DNA of 22,756 nucleotides from Bacteroidales bacterium (GCA_900767595.1 CAAFZS010000045.1:1-22756), one strand, 5' to 3'. Positions 6,002-16,249 are shown, counted from the first letter of the stretch. Made by a program: numbers and translations. Notes: generated by a model not told the origin, from the letters alone.

Positions 6002-6736
6002 TTAGTGCTTATTGTTTTTCCAAGATTCGATGTCCTCTTGTGTGGCACCCATTGTTTCCATGATGGATAGCCGTTGTTGGTGTATTTGCGGAAGCCTCTT
6101 GTCTACGAGCGTGTACGTATTCCAAATGCGTTGCATCCATTCATAATATTGCGCCATCTGGTCGGTCTTTCTCATAATCTGCTCTTTAGGCACTTGTAAC
6201 GAGGCCATTAAGGTTATCTCCGGTAGTAAGTGCATGGTTACATCCGCTAATTCTTTGCGTTGGGTGTTATAAGCGGAATGGATGCCATAGCAGATTCGGA
6301 TTTTTTGCGTTAGCTCATAGTCGTCTATCAAATGGAAGGCAGCCTCGTTAGTGGTGAATAGGTTCTCGATAAGATTGTTCTCTCCTAATGGAGAATAATA
6401 GGCCATCCTTCCCATATATCGGAAGACAATGGTATCCATAAACAAGGACGAATGAGCATCGATAGCGACGTCTAATACGCTTAATGCCGAATCCACTTTA
6501 GCAAAGAAGATGGAGTCTTTTCGCATATTATCCTCACGAAAAGTCAAATCTAACAACACATCGTGCATAAAGAGTTCCGACTGTTTCTTATGGGCATTGC
6601 GTTGCTGAAGAATAGATGCCCCTAACGTAACCAAAATACCCAAAACGGTTGCCACAAAAGAAGCCGTCATCGTAATAAACCAATCACGATGATTATTGTA
6701 AAAGAAAGAAACTTTTTTTTGCGATTCCTTTTTCAT
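6002..6736 (-). CDS. Single-pass membrane protein, unknown (DUF6090-like layout)
   Basis: A 244-residue protein starting MKKESQKKVSFFYNNHRDW. A single hydrophobic segment at about residues 19-43 (WFITMTASFVATVLGILVTLG) is followed by a charged helical region of about 200 residues. The layout of an N-terminal membrane helix with a GIL-type core, then QQRNAHKK and a helical extension, resembles Bacteroidota DUF6090 proteins, but I cannot confirm the family. It begins 42 bp after the stop of the complete giant secreted-protein gene on the same strand, with no promoter or strong terminator seen between, so co-transcription is likely. A role with the giant protein at the envelope is possible but unproven. 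No Shine-Dalgarno sequence; the start is the first ATG of the frame. Confidence 0.75.
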   Translation of the reverse strand: MKKESQKKVSFFYNNHRDWFITMTASFVATVLGILVTLGASILQQRNAHKKQSELFMHDVLLDLTFREDNMRKDSIFFAKVDSALSVLDVAIDAHSSLFMDTIVFRYMGRMAYYSPLGENNLIENLFTTNEAAFHLIDDYELTQKIRICYGIHSAYNTQRKELADVTMHLLPEITLMASLQVPKEQIMRKTDQMAQYYEWMQRIWNTYTLVDKRLPQIHQQRLSIMETMGATQEDIESWKNNKH

Positions 6737-6778
6737 AATTGCTGAGTTATTAGTCTTTAGTTTTAGGCGAGAGTCACC

Positions 6779-9700
6779 CTACTCCCCTACTCCTAAAATA
6801 GTATAGCGTTTGCCATCGCGGATGATACGAAGCGTGTGGTTCTCCATGACTTTGAAAGACCCTTTTCCAGCCTTTCCCTCATAGGGCAAGGAGTTGATGC
6901 CGGTTGGGGTAGGATCGGTCGAAGTCATAAATCCGCCACCATTCTGATAGATGACCGTGTTATCCACCGTTTGAGAGATGACCTTATAACCATAATGGGT
7001 CTCAGTAGTCAAACCAGAAACAGTATATTGATAACCTTGCATGGTCAAGTCAGCTGCCGGAGCCAAGTTGACGCCGTCCATCGACGGAGCCCTACGTGGA
7101 GCACCCACTCGTACGCCATCGGTATCGAACTTAATCTCGTAGATGGTGTCACCCTCCTCGGTGATGATAAGCGTATAGGACTCGGCTTCTTCATAGACCG
7201 GCCAAGTGATGGTCACATCCTCTTCGGTCGGAGCAACGGTTGTCTCTGTACCATAGAGCGGAACAATCTTCGTTTCCTCGCCACCTTCCATCGACTTAGC
7301 CTCTGCTACAATCTCAGCAAAACGCGCAAACGCAAATTCAACCTCCCCATCCACCTCTGCAACGGTTGAGCAATAGTTGATACGACTGAGTGCCTCTGAT
7401 TCAGCATAGTCAAGATCATCCTGAGCCTTATAGATCACATTCGGTGTGACAAACAGATACTTAACCGCCTCAAAAGCATTCGCTGCCGAGTCTTGAACCT
7501 GTACTTTAGCTGCGTCTTTAGCTTCTTGCAAGACTGCTTGCTTAGCCAATATGGATGCGATGAGGGCGTTTATCTCCTCTATCGCTTGCGTCTTAGTAGC
7601 TTCGATGGACATTAACGCCTGCTCCTTAATAGGAGCGATAGCCGCGATGGTCAAAGCAGTTTGGATACCGGCAGAAGCTGTACTATCGGTAGTGGTGATT
7701 AGGGCGAAAGCGGGTTCCGTAATTCCTTTCGCTTCGTACTCATAGCCGGTAGCGGCTTGGTTGATAGCCTGCTTGGCACTTGTCACGGCAGATTGGATAG
7801 CGGCGAGGGCTTGCGTCTTAGCGTCGGCTAAAGCTGCTTTCTCTTGAGCCTCTTTGGCAGCAGCATCCGTAACGGCTTGCACTTGCGCCTCAAAGATAGC
7901 CACCGCTGTGTTGTAGGCGTTCGTCAACTCGGAGAGTAGCTCAGCGGCCTCCATGTTAGTCAGAGCCGTTGCCAAAGCGTTGTCGATAGCCGTCACCGCC
8001 ATCGTCTTAATCGAGGACGATACTTCTGTCTGGTTGATGACGTTCTTGGACATACCGGCTTGGCTCTTCACCTTATTGAGAAGTGTCACGCGCTCTTGCG
8101 TGAGTTCAATTAAGGTTGTAATGTCCTCCACGGCTTTGTCTCTGATAGCATCAATCTCGGTAATCGCCCTATCCTTAATGGTAGTGATGGTCTCCGTATC
8201 CATAGCGCTGTTGATATCCTCGGGCACCTTTGCTGTAACCTGCTCTAAGGATGCCAGTGCTGCGTCCTTAATCGGCTGGATATAATCAATATCGCCACCG
8301 GAAGAAGTGATAACCAACTTTGCCGTTGCGATAGCGTCATTGATGTCTATCAAGGCACTTGACTTAGCTTCGGCTAAGACACCTGCCTCACGGCGAACGA
8401 TAACGACTTGTTCATCAATAGCCGCGAATGCCGTTGTAACAGCCGTCTGCATTAGTTCTGCTACATCTGCCATTTGGATAGCGTTGATAGCCGTCTCGAC
8501 AATGGTTTGGATAGCAGCCAATGCCTCGTCTTTGACGGTTTGGATAGCAATAGCGTTTTCGATGATGGTCGTTGCACTATTTGCCGAGTCTTGAACCGCC
8601 TTCATAGACGTTTCACGAGTATGGTTCAATACCGTCGTAGCGATATTAGTCAAGGCTTGCGTCTTAATCGCAGAAATAGCAGGATCAATCACATCAAACC
8701 ATATTCCTACCACATCATTGACCGTCATGGCAGCATTGATATCTATTTCTCCCATGCGAACCAGACTATTGATGGTCTTTGCCGCATTATCCTGTATGCT
8801 ACGTGCGCAGTCCTCATCCGATGCGTTCCGTATCTCTGCAATAGTCTCAGCCGCCTTGTTCTGAATTGTTGCTATATACGTCGTCTTAGCTTGCGCTAAT
8901 TCGGTTGCCGCGTCTTTGACGATCTGCACTTGAGCAGCAAAAGCAGTTAATGCCGTTTGCTTCATCGTCTCTATCGCTTGCAGCGTCTCTGCCGTCGGGA
9001 TGTCCGTGAGGGCTGTAGCGAGAGCCGCATCGATAGCGGTTACAGCTTGAGCTTTGGTTGGGTTATCTATCACCTCATGAGCCACCAAACCCTTAGCAAA
9101 AGTAGCCGAATCGGTCAGCGCTATGGCAGCCGCGTCCTTAGCATCATGCAAAGCAACCGCCGCCTCTATATCCGCTAAGGCTTGGGTCTCAATGGTCTTA
9201 ATACCATTCAGTCCATTGGTCTTCAGCGAGGGGATAATCGATACATACAAGGTGTTGTTGATACCCTTGGTACTGTACGAAACACTATATGCCAACTCGT
9301 CCAGAGCAGCGTCCTTAATGGATTGTACATAATCCTCACTCGAAGCGGAGTTGATATTCGTCCGAGCCTGTTCGGCAGCAGCATTGATAGCAGCTATTGC
9401 CTCACTCTTAGCTTGTGCTAATTCGGTAGCCGCGTCCTTTATTAACTGCACTTGAGCACCGTAGGCTGCAAACGCCGTTTGTTTAGCCGCATGTACTGCC
9501 ACTACTGTACCTGCCATCGTGATAGCGTTATACGCCTCACTATACGCATCGGAGATAGCCAGCGTAGCAGGAGTCTTAAGCTCCGTATTCACAACAAGGT
9601 TCTCAATCACTGCCTTCGCGTTCGTAGCCGAGTCTTGAATAGTCGTAAGGGCTTCTTGCTGAGCATCAAACAATGTCGGAACAGCCAAGATCAGGGCTAA

Positions 9701-12700
9701 GGCTTCTTCCTTAATCGTGTTGATAGACGCAATAGCACCTTCCTGTATAGGCAAGATAGCCTCTACCTCCGTCACGGCTTTGATAGAAGCAATCGAATCG
9801 GCAGCCGTCGAAACCACAGCATCCATCGCGGTCTGCTTTATCGTTGCCACATCCGCCGAATTGGCAGAGTAGAGAAGCTCATAGTAAGCATCGTCCTTCG
9901 CCTTGGTGATAGCTGCAATAGCATTGTTCTTCGCCTTGGCATCCGTATCCAGCACGGATTGCAACAAGGTTTGTATCGTCGTCAGCGTGGTCTGCTCTAT
10001 CGTTTGTACCTCCTCTACCGTAGTAGCTGCCTCAATAGTGGTCGTAGCGTTGGTCGCTGTTTCGTCTATCGACATAAGGGCAGAGGTCTTAATGATTTGC
10101 TCTACGATAGCAGCCTTTATGAGCGCTTTTGCGTTCGTGGCAGCATCTTGAATAGAAGCGAGGGCGGTGGTCTTCGCCTCAGTCAAGTTAACTAGAGCCG
10201 AGATGTCCGCTAAAGCTTGTGTCTTCGTTATCTCGATGGAGTCCAAAGCCTCATTGGTGATAGGTTCTATTTCGGAGATATTAACAACCTCAGAAACCAT
10301 AGTCACTGACTCCGTAGCCGTAGTCGTAATCGCCGCGATAGCGGTTTGCTGTATGGTCTGTACACACTCCGCATCCGAAGCTTGGGTTATCGCCTCGATA
10401 GCCTCCGTCTTAGCCCCATTGATGGCGGCTATACCCTCCGACTTAGCTTGTGCCAATTGGTCTTGGTACGTCTCGCTTATCGTTTGCCATTGGGTAGCCA
10501 AAGCGGCGAACGCCGCCTGTTGAGCCGTTGCCACTTCTGCCAACGTAGAGGTCTTGTAGATAGCGTCGGTGTTTACTGCTACCGTCGAGTCAATCGACGA
10601 CAGGTAAGCCGTACGTACACTATCACTCAAATCCAATGTCTCCATCTGCTCTTTCACGATAAGTGCCGAGTCTTGCACCGCCGATACGGCTTGTGCTTGC
10701 GCTTGCGTCAGGCTAACCAGAGCCGCGATATCCTCCAAGGCTTGCGTTTGGATGGTCTCTATCATCGTCACTGCCGTCTCTTTGGTCGTCGTCACCGCCT
10801 CCGCCGTCAGCGCTGCATTGATATCGCTCGTTGCCGACACTTCGGTTTCACTGATAGACGTGATAGCTTGCTCCTTAATCGGTTGAGCATACTCGCCCGC
10901 TTCAGCACCGTTGATTGCCACTATCGCTGCATTAGCCGTATGATAGATAGCGTCCTGTGCCTCGCTCCGTACTTGCGCTAATTGGGCATCAGCATTCTGT
11001 ACTAACTCTACTTGTTCCGCTATCGCCGTTAGAGCCGTCTGACGTGCCTCACTGATTGCCTCTAATGTGGTGGCAACACCGATAGCGTCCGTAGCCGTAG
11101 CCACCGCGTTATCTATTGCCGTAGCGGCATTGGTCTTAATCAGTTCTTCTACCTTAGCCAAACTAATCTGCGCCTTGGCATTAGCAACCGAAGCCGTGAT
11201 ATCCTTCAACGCTTGGGCTTGGTTCTCGTGAAGAGCCACAGCCGCACGGATAGTCGCCAATGCTTGCGTCTTAATAGCTTCAAGAGAGGTACCGGTAGTA
11301 TTCCTAATAACCAGTATATCCTCGCGGATAAACGAGGCGTTAATACCGTTGATGGCTTGCGTAGCCGTAGCGTTCATCTCGTCAATGGCTGCCTGCTGTA
11401 TCGGTTGTACATAGTCCGCACTCGAGGCGGCGTTAACCGCACTGATAACCGTCCTTTCCCTACCTTCTATATAATCAATAGCCAGTCGCTTTTCATAGGA
11501 TAAGGTAGAAGCATGTGCCTTGACTAACTTCACTTGCTCACCTATCGTGCTCAGTACCGGATCTTTAACCGTCGAGAACTGATTGAGAGCCAGTGCTTTC
11601 TCAATCGTATTGACCGCCTTGGTCACCGTCGTATCAATCGTGGAGAGTGCCGAGGTCTTAACCGTATCCGCTACGATAGCGGCGTTAATCAGCGCCTTAG
11701 CACTCGTAGCAGAGTCTTGGATAGCGGTCAAGTCTTCGCTCTGGGCGGCTGCCAACTCGGCAGCGCTTCTGAGAACAAACATCACTTGATAGAAGATCTC
11801 ATTCAAACAAGTTCCCTTTTCACGCATCACCGCTGCCGTATCAATGGGGTTATTGAGAATAGCCTTCTTGCAGAGCACAAAGGCGGACTCCATTGATTTG
11901 ACAGCCCTATCCTTAACCACCTGCTCAATGACACAAGCCTCAACAATGGCTTTCGCCGAAGCCAGCGAGTCTTCCATCTGACTTAAAGCTAATGCCTGCG
12001 CGTCATGCAGCACCACCGCCGCATGGATAGCGTTCAAAGCGGACGGCAGGATATTGCTTATCTCCGTATCCATCTGTGCCGTCCAGTAGTCAATATCATG
12101 TTGTACCGTAGCCTTATTGATATACGTAATGGACGTACGAGCCTTCTTCGTAACTTGAGAGATATAATCATCCTTCAAATCTCGTAGGTAATCGCCCTCT
12201 CCGGCATTGTTAATCTCGGCAATAGCCGTCTCTGACACCTTATTAATATAGGAGATAGCTTCCGCCTTCTTAACCGCAAATGCCGCATCTTGATAGAGGG
12301 TCTGTATCTGATTGGCAAACGCACTGAAAGCATTCTGCTGAATCGTATTGAGCGTATTAGACGACTTCGCTGCTGCCAGAGAACTTGCCGACGAACTAAC
12401 AATAGCGTCAATCGCCGTTATCGAAGCCGCCTTAATCGATTCATCATCCGTCACCGTCGGAACAATGAGTTTAGCCCTATCCGCCGAGTCTTGAATGGTA
12501 AGCATGACTGCCTCTTTCTCTATTTTAAGAGAAATATACTTATCCAGATTCGATTTAGCACTCTTGAGGGTCGTATTGATAGCAGAGATTGCCAAGTTCT
12601 TACGACTCGTAACATAAGCAGGATTATCGGATTCGTTGATGAGGGCGGTATATTCGTTTACGGTATTCGCCAGTTCATCATAAGCCCAATTCTTATAGTA

Positions 12701-15700
12701 CTGACCCGTTATATCCGATGGGATTGCCTCAATCGTCAATCGGGCTTGCTCGGCAGTGCTGTCAATGGTAGCGATAGCCGCCAACTTGTCTTGCTCAAAC
12801 TGAGCAACGACAGCCAAGAACTCTTGTACCTGAACCGCTAATTCAGCAAACGCACGCTGTGTCCAATAGTCTATTTCCTCAAAGGTCTTGCCCCAGAGAA
12901 CATTATCAACATTATGATTATATACGTAGTCTATCTTTGACAGAGGACCTTCCTTATAACGATCTTCTATAGACGCATTCTCAATCCATGTTTTGGCTTT
13001 TGCAACCGAATCGTCCAACGCACGACCGGCTTCTGTACGCGCTTTCTCTATCGGAGCAAAAGCTAAATCGTATTGCCATCTGGCATCCAAAGCCTCGTAA
13101 GCCGTCTGTTGAGCCAATAAGATAGGCTCTTGCTTCCAAGCTGCCGTGATACGAGCAGTAGCCGTGTCAACAATATCAGCTACCACCTGTTTGGAGCGAG
13201 CCAACGACTCGTCCTTCAAGCCCAAGGTTGCAATGGCATTCTCTACCACCTCCGCCGAGTCTTGAACGGCTGCGATAGCGCCCTCACGCAACATAGGGAG
13301 CGTATCCAAACCGATAACCACATACTGTTTACCCCCTACCTTAGGCATCAGGTCTTCACCCGAGGTATAGTCAATAAAAGTCGTCGGAGGGGTCGTGTTG
13401 TCCGCACGGATAAAGTAACCGTCCGCTACATAGAGGTTCTTGTTGTCCCATTGGGACTCGCCTCCTTTACCCCAACCGATAGCGGAAGCGCCTGCCCCAC
13501 CATTGGCCATCACGGTTCCTCCCAAGATGGAGATGTCATAACCATAACCTTTTGCACCGCCACCGATGCCGGCACCCGCTTTTTGACCATCTGCCACTAC
13601 CGTACCACCGGTGATGGTGATGTTATAACCGTTTCCTTTATAACCTCCACCTATAGCGGCAGGACCATTGTTGGTGTACGCACCTGAAGCCGTCACTTCA
13701 CCGCCATTGATGGTAATATCATGACCATCAGTTTCAGTTCCACCACCGATACCGGCACCACTCTCGACTTCACCCATTACATTTCTCCATCCACCTAAAG
13801 CCCGAACTTTACCACCATTGATGGTGATATTCTTACCTTCAGCAGCACTACCGCCACCGATACCGGCAGCACCGGTATTACCTGTCGCTTTAATATTTCC
13901 ACCGTTAATCGTAATGGGGTCATTGGCTTGTCTCTCACCGCCGCCAATACCGGCACCAAAGAGCGTTCCTTCTGCTTCTAACTTACCCGTCTGCTCTAAT
14001 TGACCATAGATGGTGAGCGAACACTGACCACCCGACACTTCTATACCGGCGGAATAAGGGATCTTATCCGCATAACTACCCTTCCTACCTGTGGCTACCA
14101 ACTTAGCTCCATCGGCAAGGATAAGGTGAACATCGCCGCGACAGAAAGCACCTTGCTCCAGTTGAACATCCGCATCACGAACGATATACCACTCTTCATC
14201 CCAAATCTCCGGGAAAGCAGAAGACGTAACCACACATGCCTTCGGACAAGTCTTTTGCTCGCCATCTGCATCAACATAATCGGCAGAAACATACTCGACG
14301 TATTTAGCATAAACAGAGATTGGGAATTTAGGTATTGTGGTGGTATAAGTCTGACCCGATACACCTTCCGTAAGAGGTTGCTGATAGGTTGAGTCTGCGA
14401 AGAGACCTTTGAATTTATAGTTATCCTTTGTTCTATCAATAGCCGTAAAAGTCACTTGCGAACCGATATCTGCCATACCTCTCGTTAATGCAGGACTAAT
14501 AATGAAATGCTCATCACACGCAACATCAACGCGGACTAACTTATACATAACATATACAGCGACCGGATTAATTCCTACGGTTGTGGTGTAGGTTAGACCG
14601 GATACACCTTCAGTGATAGCATTCTTACAGTCCGAGTCGGAGAAGAAACCAATCAAATCATAACCTTCTGCCCAACGATCGGTTGCGGTGAAAGTCACTT
14701 TGGTTCCTCCCTCTATTGTATCGCCGCTTTGTAACTCCGGATTAACAGTGAGATAGCTCCCAAAGGTAACCGACGGGTATTTTTTCTCATATTTGGCATA
14801 AACGGAAAGAGGACCGGCAGTGTAAGTCGTATAGGTTAAACCGGATACGCCATCAAGGATAATATTCTTACATTCCGAATCAGTGAAGAAACCTAAGAAT
14901 ACGTAACCTTCTGATTCACGATTCCTGGCAGTAAAGGTAATTTTGGTTCCTCCTTTTATTTCTTCGCCACTATTGAAAGTGGGTTTAACCGTGATGTTTT
15001 CCCCATAGCTTATAGGAGAATAAGCAAATATGCTTACATGCTCTTTTTCTATAAATTTTACTGAAATATCTTCATCTGAATTATGCTCTATTATCTCATC
15101 TCCTATTTTAACGATCAAGGCACTTGAAACTGTCATCCTTTCAAACTTGGCTTTATTAGAATTCTCAACTCCAATAGCAGTGGTTGCGCCCCAGCCCTTA
15201 TTTGCTATTATCGTTCCACCCGTAATGGAAATATCATATACGTCTTCTAATTCTCCGAAACTGTTATATCCTCCGCCAAGGCCGGTGGCATAGTTGCCTC
15301 CTGTTGCGGTTACAAAACCTCCTGTTATTGAAATATTATTAGCTCCCTTCCAGCTTCCTCCACCAATACCGGCGGCTTGCGTTCCACCTTCCGCCGTAAT
15401 GATACCTCCGTTGATGGTAATATACGAACCTCTCGCGTTTCCTCCGCCACCGATAGCGGCACCACCGAAACCGGCGGTTGCCGTAATTATACCTCCATTG
15501 ATAGTGATATGGTGGCCTTCAGCACATGAACCACCGATACCGGCAGAATTATATCGTATATCATCATGTTCTTCTCCGTTTATTATTATCGCACTGCCTT
15601 TGAGACCTTCTGCGTGTGAACCACTGATATTGGCAAAACTATAAAATTCGTCATTATTTTCATATCCAATTGCCATCACCGTACCGCCATTGATGGTGAT

Positions 15701-16249
15701 GTTAAAGCCGGGACCTTGATATCCACCACCGATACTGGCAGATTGAAATCCTCCGTGTGCCTTAACTACACCACCATTGATGGTGATGTTTGAGCCGGCT
15801 TCCGTATATCCGCCACCGATACCGGCACCACCCTTATAGCCTTCTGATCCACCATTTGCTATCAGTTGGCCGGATTGAGTTTTTTGACCATAGATAGTGA
15901 GGGCGTTATCTTTGCCGGAAACTCGAATACCGGCTTGCGATGGTCCTCCTGTTGCGATGAGTGTAGCCCCGTCGGCAAGGATGAGGTGTACCGCGCCATT
16001 GCAGACTGCACCTTTGAAAAGTCGCACATTAGCACCGGTAACCACATACCAACCTTCGTCCCAAATAACTTGGTCGTAAGAGTCAGTCACTATAGTGGCT
16101 TCAACTTCGCCGATTTTCAACTCTTTAATTCCGCTGGTGACGTCACCATTGGTTTTATACACAGGATAGTAATAGGACACCGTTTGTGTCTCTGCCCACA
16201 GTCCTGCGCTCAGCGTCAGGACGGCGAAAAATGTAAATAGTTTTTTCAT
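6779..16249 (-). CDS. Giant secreted modular protein (beta-helix, InlB-like repeats, helical array, FnIII-like, C-terminal tail)
   Basis: 3156 residues from the ATG at 16249. An in-frame ATG at 16315 exists, but the 22 extra codons are made by a 9-bp repeat (KPAKPAKP-type peptide), whereas 16249 gives a clean signal peptide MKKLFTFFAVLTLSAGLWA. Approximate order: header ending HLILADGATL (60-100); seven glycine-rich rungs of the type GIGGG..NITINGG (100-355), likely a beta-helix; three InlB-like repeats of about 80 residues with GVSGLTYTT and VYAKY signatures (413-655); a second header with two cysteines and five to six rungs (665-945); an alanine-rich helical array (985-2980); an FnIII-like domain (3005-3105) and a tail with KVMENHTLRIIRDGKRYT. 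Probably exported and surface-attached, perhaps an adhesin or spacer; no enzyme motif seen. The last codons GVGE-stop are formed by a CTACTCC repeat. Confidence 0.9.
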   Translation of the reverse strand: MKKLFTFFAVLTLSAGLWAETQTVSYYYPVYKTNGDVTSGIKELKIGEVEATIVTDSYDQVIWDEGWYVVTGANVRLFKGAVCNGAVHLILADGATLIATGGPSQAGIRVSGKDNALTIYGQKTQSGQLIANGGSEGYKGGAGIGGGYTEAGSNITINGGVVKAHGGFQSASIGGGYQGPGFNITINGGTVMAIGYENNDEFYSFANISGSHAEGLKGSAIIINGEEHDDIRYNSAGIGGSCAEGHHITINGGIITATAGFGGAAIGGGGNARGSYITINGGIITAEGGTQAAGIGGGSWKGANNISITGGFVTATGGNYATGLGGGYNSFGELEDVYDISITGGTIIANKGWGATTAIGVENSNKAKFERMTVSSALIVKIGDEIIEHNSDEDISVKFIEKEHVSIFAYSPISYGENITVKPTFNSGEEIKGGTKITFTARNRESEGYVFLGFFTDSECKNIILDGVSGLTYTTYTAGPLSVYAKYEKKYPSVTFGSYLTVNPELQSGDTIEGGTKVTFTATDRWAEGYDLIGFFSDSDCKNAITEGVSGLTYTTTVGINPVAVYVMYKLVRVDVACDEHFIISPALTRGMADIGSQVTFTAIDRTKDNYKFKGLFADSTYQQPLTEGVSGQTYTTTIPKFPISVYAKYVEYVSADYVDADGEQKTCPKACVVTSSAFPEIWDEEWYIVRDADVQLEQGAFCRGDVHLILADGAKLVATGRKGSYADKIPYSAGIEVSGGQCSLTIYGQLEQTGKLEAEGTLFGAGIGGGERQANDPITINGGNIKATGNTGAAGIGGGSAAEGKNITINGGKVRALGGWRNVMGEVESGAGIGGGTETDGHDITINGGEVTASGAYTNNGPAAIGGGYKGNGYNITITGGTVVADGQKAGAGIGGGAKGYGYDISILGGTVMANGGAGASAIGWGKGGESQWDNKNLYVADGYFIRADNTTPPTTFIDYTSGEDLMPKVGGKQYVVIGLDTLPMLREGAIAAVQDSAEVVENAIATLGLKDESLARSKQVVADIVDTATARITAAWKQEPILLAQQTAYEALDARWQYDLAFAPIEKARTEAGRALDDSVAKAKTWIENASIEDRYKEGPLSKIDYVYNHNVDNVLWGKTFEEIDYWTQRAFAELAVQVQEFLAVVAQFEQDKLAAIATIDSTAEQARLTIEAIPSDITGQYYKNWAYDELANTVNEYTALINESDNPAYVTSRKNLAISAINTTLKSAKSNLDKYISLKIEKEAVMLTIQDSADRAKLIVPTVTDDESIKAASITAIDAIVSSSASSLAAAKSSNTLNTIQQNAFSAFANQIQTLYQDAAFAVKKAEAISYINKVSETAIAEINNAGEGDYLRDLKDDYISQVTKKARTSITYINKATVQHDIDYWTAQMDTEISNILPSALNAIHAAVVLHDAQALALSQMEDSLASAKAIVEACVIEQVVKDRAVKSMESAFVLCKKAILNNPIDTAAVMREKGTCLNEIFYQVMFVLRSAAELAAAQSEDLTAIQDSATSAKALINAAIVADTVKTSALSTIDTTVTKAVNTIEKALALNQFSTVKDPVLSTIGEQVKLVKAHASTLSYEKRLAIDYIEGRERTVISAVNAASSADYVQPIQQAAIDEMNATATQAINGINASFIREDILVIRNTTGTSLEAIKTQALATIRAAVALHENQAQALKDITASVANAKAQISLAKVEELIKTNAATAIDNAVATATDAIGVATTLEAISEARQTALTAIAEQVELVQNADAQLAQVRSEAQDAIYHTANAAIVAINGAEAGEYAQPIKEQAITSISETEVSATSDINAALTAEAVTTTKETAVTMIETIQTQALEDIAALVSLTQAQAQAVSAVQDSALIVKEQMETLDLSDSVRTAYLSSIDSTVAVNTDAIYKTSTLAEVATAQQAAFAALATQWQTISETYQDQLAQAKSEGIAAINGAKTEAIEAITQASDAECVQTIQQTAIAAITTTATESVTMVSEVVNISEIEPITNEALDSIEITKTQALADISALVNLTEAKTTALASIQDAATNAKALIKAAIVEQIIKTSALMSIDETATNATTTIEAATTVEEVQTIEQTTLTTIQTLLQSVLDTDAKAKNNAIAAITKAKDDAYYELLYSANSADVATIKQTAMDAVVSTAADSIASIKAVTEVEAILPIQEGAIASINTIKEEALALILAVPTLFDAQQEALTTIQDSATNAKAVIENLVVNTELKTPATLAISDAYSEAYNAITMAGTVVAVHAAKQTAFAAYGAQVQLIKDAATELAQAKSEAIAAINAAAEQARTNINSASSEDYVQSIKDAALDELAYSVSYSTKGINNTLYVSIIPSLKTNGLNGIKTIETQALADIEAAVALHDAKDAAAIALTDSATFAKGLVAHEVIDNPTKAQAVTAIDAALATALTDIPTAETLQAIETMKQTALTAFAAQVQIVKDAATELAQAKTTYIATIQNKAAETIAEIRNASDEDCARSIQDNAAKTINSLVRMGEIDINAAMTVNDVVGIWFDVIDPAISAIKTQALTNIATTVLNHTRETSMKAVQDSANSATTIIENAIAIQTVKDEALAAIQTIVETAINAIQMADVAELMQTAVTTAFAAIDEQVVIVRREAGVLAEAKSSALIDINDAIATAKLVITSSGGDIDYIQPIKDAALASLEQVTAKVPEDINSAMDTETITTIKDRAITEIDAIRDKAVEDITTLIELTQERVTLLNKVKSQAGMSKNVINQTEVSSSIKTMAVTAIDNALATALTNMEAAELLSELTNAYNTAVAIFEAQVQAVTDAAAKEAQEKAALADAKTQALAAIQSAVTSAKQAINQAATGYEYEAKGITEPAFALITTTDSTASAGIQTALTIAAIAPIKEQALMSIEATKTQAIEEINALIASILAKQAVLQEAKDAAKVQVQDSAANAFEAVKYLFVTPNVIYKAQDDLDYAESEALSRINYCSTVAEVDGEVEFAFARFAEIVAEAKSMEGGEETKIVPLYGTETTVAPTEEDVTITWPVYEEAESYTLIITEEGDTIYEIKFDTDGVRVGAPRRAPSMDGVNLAPAADLTMQGYQYTVSGLTTETHYGYKVISQTVDNTVIYQNGGGFMTSTDPTPTGINSLPYEGKAGKGSFKVMENHTLRIIRDGKRYTILGVGE
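6801..7039. repeat. 239-bp near-identical 3' segment, copy in the complete giant gene
   Basis: Compared by eye with 16865-17103: equal length and 8 mismatches, about 97 percent identity. It encodes the end of the FnIII-like domain and the C-terminal tail. The flanking FnIII part (about 7040-7300) is much less similar, and similarity rises again at about 7300-7460. Confidence 0.85.
7487..13260 (-). repeat. Helical repeat array with a period near 525 bp (about 175 residues)
   Basis: Landmark QDSA/DSA motifs (for example IQDSATNAKALI) are encoded near 13257, 12485, 11955, 11721, 11190, 10667, 10145, 9640, 9105, 8583, 8055 and 7487. From 11721 onward the step is 505-570 bp. A second landmark, (E/D)YVQPIKxxAI, falls once in most periods. 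The pattern of Ala, Ile, Thr and charged residues is like DUF1542-type helical repeats of giant surface proteins such as staphylococcal Ebh, but the sequences are not obviously homologous. Confidence 0.8.
13430..14060 (-). repeat. Glycine-rich beta-helix block 2 of the complete giant gene
   Basis: Five to six rungs of about 24-27 residues of the type AGIGGG...GxxITINGGxVxAxG, encoded by repeated CCACCGATACCGGC words on the plus strand. It is preceded by a header containing VHLILADGAKL and LTIYGQ, and followed by a cap with PPTTFIDYTSGEDL. Confidence 0.8.
14290..15010 (-). repeat. Three InlB-like repeats in the complete giant gene
   Basis: Three copies of about 80 residues share a xPxxxSGxxIxxGTxVTFTAxxR start, a GFFSDSxC core, and a GVSGxTYTTT...VYxKY end. 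They match the general form of InlB B-repeat/bacterial-repeat domains, which often serve as stalk or adhesion modules. Two similar copies are encoded in the upstream paralogue at about 21830-22310. Confidence 0.75.
15190..15900 (-). repeat. Glycine-rich beta-helix block 1 of the complete giant gene
   Basis: Seven rungs of about 24 residues. Most carry GIGGG and ITINGG; one rung is degenerate (NISGSHAEG...IIINGEE). The header before it (WYVVTGANVRLFKGAVCNG) has only one of the two cysteines seen in the other headers. Confidence 0.8.

Noticed and set aside
5845..6048. Minus-strand 67-codon frame overlapping the end of the membrane-protein gene
   Set aside because: It overlaps the gene in another phase, has no promoter and ends in a tandem repeat.
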